Source: Helicobacteraceae bacterium
Lineage (GTDB): Bacteria; Campylobacterota; Campylobacteria; Campylobacterales; Sulfurimonadaceae
Length of the DNA stretch: 9,429 bases
Reading direction: 5' to 3'
Assembly (NCBI GenBank): GCA_030596305.1
Contig: JAUVKK010000021.1
Coordinates: forward strand, 1-9,429
Shown here piece by piece: positions 6,248 through 9,429 of this stretch (position 1 is the first letter of the stretch; each line of letters starts with the position of its first letter). The position numbers were made by a program, and so were the translations under genes. The notes beneath the pieces are model-generated. The model made no database searches. It was given only the letters and a program-made list of their open reading frames with translations, and was not told where the DNA came from.

Positions 6248-7580
6248 GATGCAGCACGCTCTAGAGCTTTACTTAAAGGGCAGTGAGGAGCACGAACTTC
6301 ACGCTTCTGAAGTTGCGTATCTTCTAAAAAAGATACGCAGTGAAGATAAAGATCAGTTCTTTGATTCACTTTCACGTCTCCCTCAGGATGCCCGTGGTGA
6401 TGTCCTTCTTGAACTCCCCGAAAAGCTTAAAGATGAGGCGATCAGCTTCTACTCGACTAAAGAGCTTGCAGAGGCGATCGAAGGGCTTGAGTCGGATGAT
6501 GCGACTGACCTTGTCCAGGATATTGATGAGTTTGATGAAGAGAAGTCTGACGCGGTTATCGCTCATCTTGATGATGAAGACCGTGAAGAGATCGAACATC
6601 TTCTGCATTATGAAGAGGACCAGGCAGGTGCTTGGATGCAGGTCGAGCTTTTTGATGCAACTTTGGATGAGAGGATCTTGGATGCGCGTGACCGTCTTAA
6701 ACGTTTAAAAGAGTCAGGTGAACTGGAAAATGTTCATCAAGTCTTTATTATTAACGAAGAGCGCCGTCTGATCGCAACGATCCCTCTAGAAGATGTGATC
6801 CTTTTTGACTTTTTAAAGACCTTTAGAGAGCAGTTGGAGTCCAAAGAGTTTCGTTCTGTTGAGGCTACAGCTGACATTGAAGATGTTGCCTCGATTTTTG
6901 AACAGTTTGACCTTTCGGTACTTCCTGTAGTAGACCGTCAGGGACACTTGGTAGGGCGTATCACTTCGGATGATATTTATGACGTTATCGAAGAGCGTGC
7001 GACGGACCAGATCTATAACCTTGCCGGTGTTAATGATGACGTTGAGCAAGAGGAAAACTTGTTCGGTATTTTTAAACAGCGGGCATCTTGGCTCTTCATC
7101 AATCTGATAACCGCGATTTTGGCATCGATCGTCATCGGAATGTTTGATGCAACGATAGCCGCCTTTGTTCCGTTGGCCATTTTAATGCCGATTGTCGCTT
7201 CGATGGGTGGAAATGCGGGAACACAGACCCTGACCGTTATGGTACGTAAGATGGCCTTGGGTGATATTGATATTGTCAATGCCAAGCAGGCGGTCATTAA
7301 AGAGTTTTTGGTCTCACTGCTTAATGGCCTGATCTTTGCGCTATTGATGGGAATTGTTGCTTATATCTGGTTTGATATTCCTAAACTTGGACTTGTTATT
7401 GGTATGGCAATGATCATCAATCTTCTCATCGCCGGAGCATCCGGTGCCTTGATACCGTTGATGTTAAAACGTATGGACATTGATCCGGCTGTCGGTTCTA
7501 CGGTTCTGCTTACAACAGCTACGGATGTTTTTGGATTTTTCAGTTTTCTGGGTTTGGCCTCACTAATCCTAACCCAATAA
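6228..7580 (+). CDS. mgtE: MgtE-family magnesium transporter
   Basis: This 450-aa inner-membrane Mg2+ channel/transporter is gated by cytoplasmic magnesium. An acidic helical N domain (about 20-130) carries the typical LPQDARGDVLLELP repeat. Paired CBS domains (about 135-260) include VHQVFIINEERRLIATIPLEDV and LSVLPVVDRQGHLVGRITSDD. Five transmembrane segments fill about 285-450. The pore signature PIVASMGGNAGTQTLTVMVR begins near residue 321. TTATDVFGFFSFLGLA is near 429-444, with Asp433 at the position of the selectivity-site Asp432 of Thermus thermophilus MgtE. The length is normal for the family. ATG 6228 is preferred because AAGGGGAG lies just before it. The gene overlaps the M23 gene by 20 bp and is probably co-transcribed and translationally coupled with it. 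That leaves no room for a separate magnesium riboswitch leader. The TAA is followed at once by the palindromic element. Confidence 0.95.
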   Translation: MQQYENEMQHALELYLKGSEEHELHASEVAYLLKKIRSEDKDQFFDSLSRLPQDARGDVLLELPEKLKDEAISFYSTKELAEAIEGLESDDATDLVQDIDEFDEEKSDAVIAHLDDEDREEIEHLLHYEEDQAGAWMQVELFDATLDERILDARDRLKRLKESGELENVHQVFIINEERRLIATIPLEDVILFDFLKTFREQLESKEFRSVEATADIEDVASIFEQFDLSVLPVVDRQGHLVGRITSDDIYDVIEERATDQIYNLAGVNDDVEQEENLFGIFKQRASWLFINLITAILASIVIGMFDATIAAFVPLAILMPIVASMGGNAGTQTLTVMVRKMALGDIDIVNAKQAVIKEFLVSLLNGLIFALLMGIVAYIWFDIPKLGLVIGMAMIINLLIAGASGALIPLMLKRMDIDPAVGSTVLLTTATDVFGFFSFLGLASLILTQ

Positions 7581-7689
7581 AAAAAGTTGTAGCTTCAGCG
7601 TATCTTACACAAAAGCTTGACTCTCGGCGTACATTAGTACGCGGTCGGTCAAACGTTTTGCACAATCTGCACTAAATCTACAACTTTTT
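7581..7689. repeat. Palindromic intergenic element, copy B (terminator-like)
   Basis: This 109-bp imperfect palindrome starts directly after the mgtE stop. The outer stem is perfect over 12 bp: aaaaagttgtag (7581-7592) with ctacaacttttt (7678-7689). Partial pairing continues through the arms (for example aaaa/tttt at 7611-7614 and 7656-7659, ttgac/gtcaa). The tip pairs gcgtac (7627-7632) with gtacgc (7637-7642) around the loop atta. Arms are homologous to element A at 315-439, most strongly on the right (gcacaatctg, c, actaaatcta). The structure ends in TTTTT and begins with AAAAA, as a bidirectional Rho-independent terminator would, and would end the M23-mgtE transcript. The remaining 74 bp to the Nudix gene hold only a promoter. 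Confidence 0.85.
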
Positions 7690-7751
7690 GTAAGTTTATA
7701 ATTCTCGTCATCCCTTTCCATCCCTCATAATTTGTTCAGTAACATTTCCGA

Positions 7752-7757
7752 TATAAT
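7752..7757 (+). promoter_or_regulatory. -10 box of the Nudix gene; possible leaderless transcript
   Basis: A perfect tataat preceded by cga ends 6 bp before the ATG at 7764. A start site 6-8 nt downstream of the -10 would fall on or next to that ATG, giving an mRNA with no leader, and no Shine-Dalgarno is visible. A weak taattt 18 bp upstream (7728-7733) could serve as -35. Confidence 0.55.
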
Positions 7758-7763
7758 CGTGAT

Positions 7764-8324
7764 ATGTATAAAATAGAACATATCTCATTAGAACCCTGCA
7801 GTGATTCAGCCTTTGTCAAACTGGAACGGATGCACTACACCCAGGGCGGCGAGAAGCGAACGTGGGATCTCGCCCAGGTCCATGACAGTGTGGCCGTACT
7901 TATCTACCATAAAGGCAGAGATGCCTTTGTCCTCGTCAAACAGTTTCGTCCGCCTGTCTATCTTAAAAACCGGGACGGTTTCACCTATGAGCTTTGTGCC
8001 GGGATTGTTGACAAAGAGATGACCCTTATTGAGATCGCCCAGGAGGAGATTGAAGAAGAGACCGGTTACGCTGTGAGTGTTGAGCGAATCAAAAAGATAA
8101 CCTCATTTTACACGGCGGTCGGTTTTGCAGGGGCGAAACAGGAACTCTATTATGTTGTAGTAGATGAGGATGACAAAGTACATGAAGGCGGCGGCATTGA
8201 TGTAGAGGCAATAGAAGTTGTTTATCTGCCTGTCAATGAAGCAAAGATATTTATCTATGATGAGACGATCGTTAAGACACCGGGCATTATGTTTGCGATC
8301 AGCTGGTGGTTTGCGAGAGAATAG
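7764..8324 (+). CDS. Nudix hydrolase, NUDT14-like (UDP-sugar / ADP-ribose diphosphatase)
   Basis: This cytoplasmic 186-aa enzyme of the ADP-ribose pyrophosphatase branch probably hydrolyses a nucleotide-diphosphate sugar to NMP plus sugar phosphate. Landmarks are HDSVAVLIYH (40-49), FVLVKQFRPPVY (55-66), YELCAGIVD (75-83), the Nudix helix EEIEEETGY (94-102), FYTAVGFAGAKQELYY (115-130) and GGGIDVEAIEVVYLP (142-156). Spacing follows G80-x5-M86-x7-E94-E95-I-E-E-E-T-G-Y. The metal-binding glutamates are present, but the usual E after G-x5 is Met and the usual R before the helix glutamate is Glu. The protein resembles, from memory, human NUDT14 (UDP-glucose pyrophosphatase) nearly end to end, including the N-terminus, which supports ATG 7764 despite the missing ribosome site. 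The substrate is not settled. It stands alone between a terminator-like element and a convergent gene. Confidence 0.88.
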   Translation: MYKIEHISLEPCSDSAFVKLERMHYTQGGEKRTWDLAQVHDSVAVLIYHKGRDAFVLVKQFRPPVYLKNRDGFTYELCAGIVDKEMTLIEIAQEEIEEETGYAVSVERIKKITSFYTAVGFAGAKQELYYVVVDEDDKVHEGGGIDVEAIEVVYLPVNEAKIFIYDETIVKTPGIMFAISWWFARE

Positions 8325-8332
8325 AGTGTAAA

Positions 8333-8354
8333 AACGGCTAAACTAAGTCAGCCG
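8333..8354 (-). terminator. Rho-independent terminator for the TonB receptor gene
   Basis: On the minus strand a 6-bp GC-rich stem (acggct, 10-nt loop, agccgt) is followed directly by TTTTT. It lies 78 bp beyond the receptor stop codon. On the plus strand the stem is followed by cataaaaag, so it would not serve the Nudix gene well. Confidence 0.65.
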
Positions 8355-8395
8355 TCATAAAAAGTGTGAATCGCCCCGAAGGGTGGAAGAAGTTT

Positions 8396-8422
8396 TAACA
8401 GATAGCGTCAATTTATCTGTTA
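8396..8422. repeat. Perfect 9-bp inverted repeat after the TonB receptor stop
   Basis: taacagata (8396-8404) and tatctgtta (8414-8422) form a perfect stem with a 9-nt loop, beginning 9 bp past the receptor stop on the minus strand. Neither strand has a T run directly after the stem. It is therefore more likely an mRNA 3'-end stabiliser or a protein site than a terminator. Confidence 0.5.
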
Positions 8423-8431
8423 CAGTAACGG

Positions 8432-9429
8432 TTAGAATGAGTAGTTTGCATTGACGTAGTAGTAACGTCCTGGCTCATTCATAAGCATGACATTGTCACC
8501 TACAGTATCCATAAGAAGGGTAAGGTCTTTATAGGTATTTGAAACGGCATAAGTCTTGTCAAATACATTGTCAACACCGGCTGCTAATCCAAAACCGTAT
8601 GGGAGTTTGTGATCAACTTTTAGATTCATGATACCCCATGAATTAAGCTCTTGTTCACCGTTCTCAGCATCATAGTTTTTCCATGTGTCAGCACCGACAA
8701 ACTCAACTGTTGCTATGCTTTCTTGATAATAGACGTAGTTTAGTGCTACATTCCCTTTTAACGGTGGAATCTCTGCTAGGTTTGTATCTGTTTGGTTTGT
8801 TGTAAGGGTGTCTTTTTCACCGCGTTGATAAGCGATACCGAAGTCAGCGTAGAGATTGTCAAGTGCATAGTAGCTACCCGATATCTCTAAACCGTAAATA
8901 GTGGCATCGATGTTCTCAAAAGAATTTTGTATAAATATAGGTTCTGTTGTTGTTGTACCTGGTTTTTTACTAGAGTTATAATAGATATAATCTTTTAACA
9001 CGCTATAAAAGAGCTTGGTCTTTAGCGTAAAACTTTCATATCTGTTCTCCATTCCAAGATCAACTTCATAATTTGTTGTTTGATCAAGGTCAGGTGTTCC
9101 AACTTCAATCTGCTTTTTCTGCTGAGTAGCATCTTCCCCTTTTAGGTTAGCAACTGAATAAAAATATAGTTCTCGTGCATCTGGTACACGTGATGCTTTT
9201 CCTAATCCACCGAAGAATTTTAGGTTTGAGGTTACATCATATGTAGAAAAGACATTTGCGCTTAAAGCATTGTACTCATTACTCTGCTGCTTGCTAGAAG
9301 GTGTAATTGTCGTATCATCATAGCGTAGACCTAGCTTTACATTCCATGCACCAAAGTTGTTGTCAAGTTCTGTGAAAATTGCTATATTGTCTGTATCTAC
9401 ATCAGTAATGCTGTATCTATAGTCAGAAG
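8432..9429 (-). CDS. TonB-dependent outer membrane receptor, C-terminal barrel (partial)
   Basis: The frame is open from the stop at 8432 to the window edge (332 codons visible), so the gene continues outside. It encodes the beta-barrel part of an outer-membrane active transporter for a metal chelate or other scarce nutrient, powered by TonB-ExbBD. Visible barrel landmarks are GLRYDDTT, the strand motif GKASRVPDARELYFY (typical R-x-P-x-x-x-E-L-Y), NYEVDLGMENRY, IYGLEISGSYYA, LKGNVALNYVY and GVDNVFDKTYA, ending in NEPGRYYYVNANYSF with the terminal Phe used for barrel assembly. The NEPGR ending reminds me of OprC-type copper receptors, but the plug domain is not in view and the substrate cannot be named. 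The methionine at 9052 is internal. The gene is convergent with the Nudix gene. Confidence 0.9.
   Translation of the reverse strand, partial: SDYRYSITDVDTDNIAIFTELDNNFGAWNVKLGLRYDDTTITPSSKQQSNEYNALSANVFSTYDVTSNLKFFGGLGKASRVPDARELYFYSVANLKGEDATQQKKQIEVGTPDLDQTTNYEVDLGMENRYESFTLKTKLFYSVLKDYIYYNSSKKPGTTTTEPIFIQNSFENIDATIYGLEISGSYYALDNLYADFGIAYQRGEKDTLTTNQTDTNLAEIPPLKGNVALNYVYYQESIATVEFVGADTWKNYDAENGEQELNSWGIMNLKVDHKLPYGFGLAAGVDNVFDKTYAVSNTYKDLTLLMDTVGDNVMLMNEPGRYYYVNANYSF

Noticed and set aside
6340..7297. Open frames overlapping mgtE in other frames
   Set aside because: Their low-complexity Arg/Ser/Leu-rich or antisense products are explained by the acidic coding sequence of mgtE.
7581..7763. 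Riboswitch before the Nudix gene
   Set aside because: The structured part is the palindromic element, ending 74 bp before the gene. The likely promoter lies downstream of it, so it would not be in the mRNA leader.
8372..8384. Small ccc-cgaa-ggg hairpin in the convergent spacer as a terminator
   Set aside because: It has only three to four base pairs and no T run on either strand.
8432..9052. A complete 206-aa gene ending the window
   Set aside because: The same frame continues without a stop to base 9429 and encodes further beta-barrel motifs, so the Met at 9052 is internal to a larger receptor.

Overview
The window looks like ordinary chromosomal DNA from a Campylobacterota (epsilonproteobacterial) genome, most likely an environmental Sulfurimonas/Sulfuricurvum/Sulfurovum-type bacterium rather than a gastric or intestinal pathogen. 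The evidence is gene content and order. A dnaB tail is followed by a short-form comEC, and a Csd3-type M23 endopeptidase lies beside a PgbA-like protein and glcD. From memory, the same neighbours occur in Helicobacter pylori (HP1362-HP1361 and HP0506-HP0509). Species assignment is inference.

Layout: (1) 1-316 +, C-terminal end of the replicative helicase DnaB. (2) 315-439, a long imperfect palindrome abutting the dnaB stop, with four tandem 8-bp units at its centre. (3) 512-1801 +, ComEC DNA-uptake channel. It converges on and overlaps by 57 bp (4) 1745-2584 -, a YihY/BrkB-family membrane protein. (5) 2642-4027 -, GlcD-type FAD oxidase, and (6) 4030-4836 -, a secreted PgbA-N-like protein. Genes 6, 5 and 4 read in that order on the minus strand and look like one operon, with pgbA and glcD tightly coupled. 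(7) A 193-bp divergent spacer with palindromes. (8) 5030-6247 +, Csd3/HdpA-like M23 peptidase, overlapping by 20 bp (9) 6228-7580 +, MgtE magnesium channel. (10) 7581-7689, a second copy of the palindromic element, again directly after a stop codon. (11) 7764-8324 +, a NUDT14-like Nudix hydrolase with a -10 box so close to the ATG that its mRNA may be leaderless. (12) 8325-8431, a convergent spacer with a minus-strand terminator and a second hairpin. (13) 8432-9429 -, C-terminal barrel part of a TonB-dependent outer-membrane receptor, cut by the window end.

Functionally these are housekeeping and envelope genes: replication, natural transformation, peptidoglycan trimming and cell shape, magnesium homeostasis, organic acid oxidation, nucleotide-sugar clean-up and outer-membrane uptake. 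I see no phage, transposase, defence island, tRNA, rRNA or CRISPR array. The least explained feature is the pair of related palindromic elements (315-439 and 7581-7689). They share conserved outer arms, differ mainly in the number of GTAC-containing 8-bp steps in the loop, and both sit exactly at the 3' end of a gene, so they are probably a dispersed repeat family doubling as transcription terminators.
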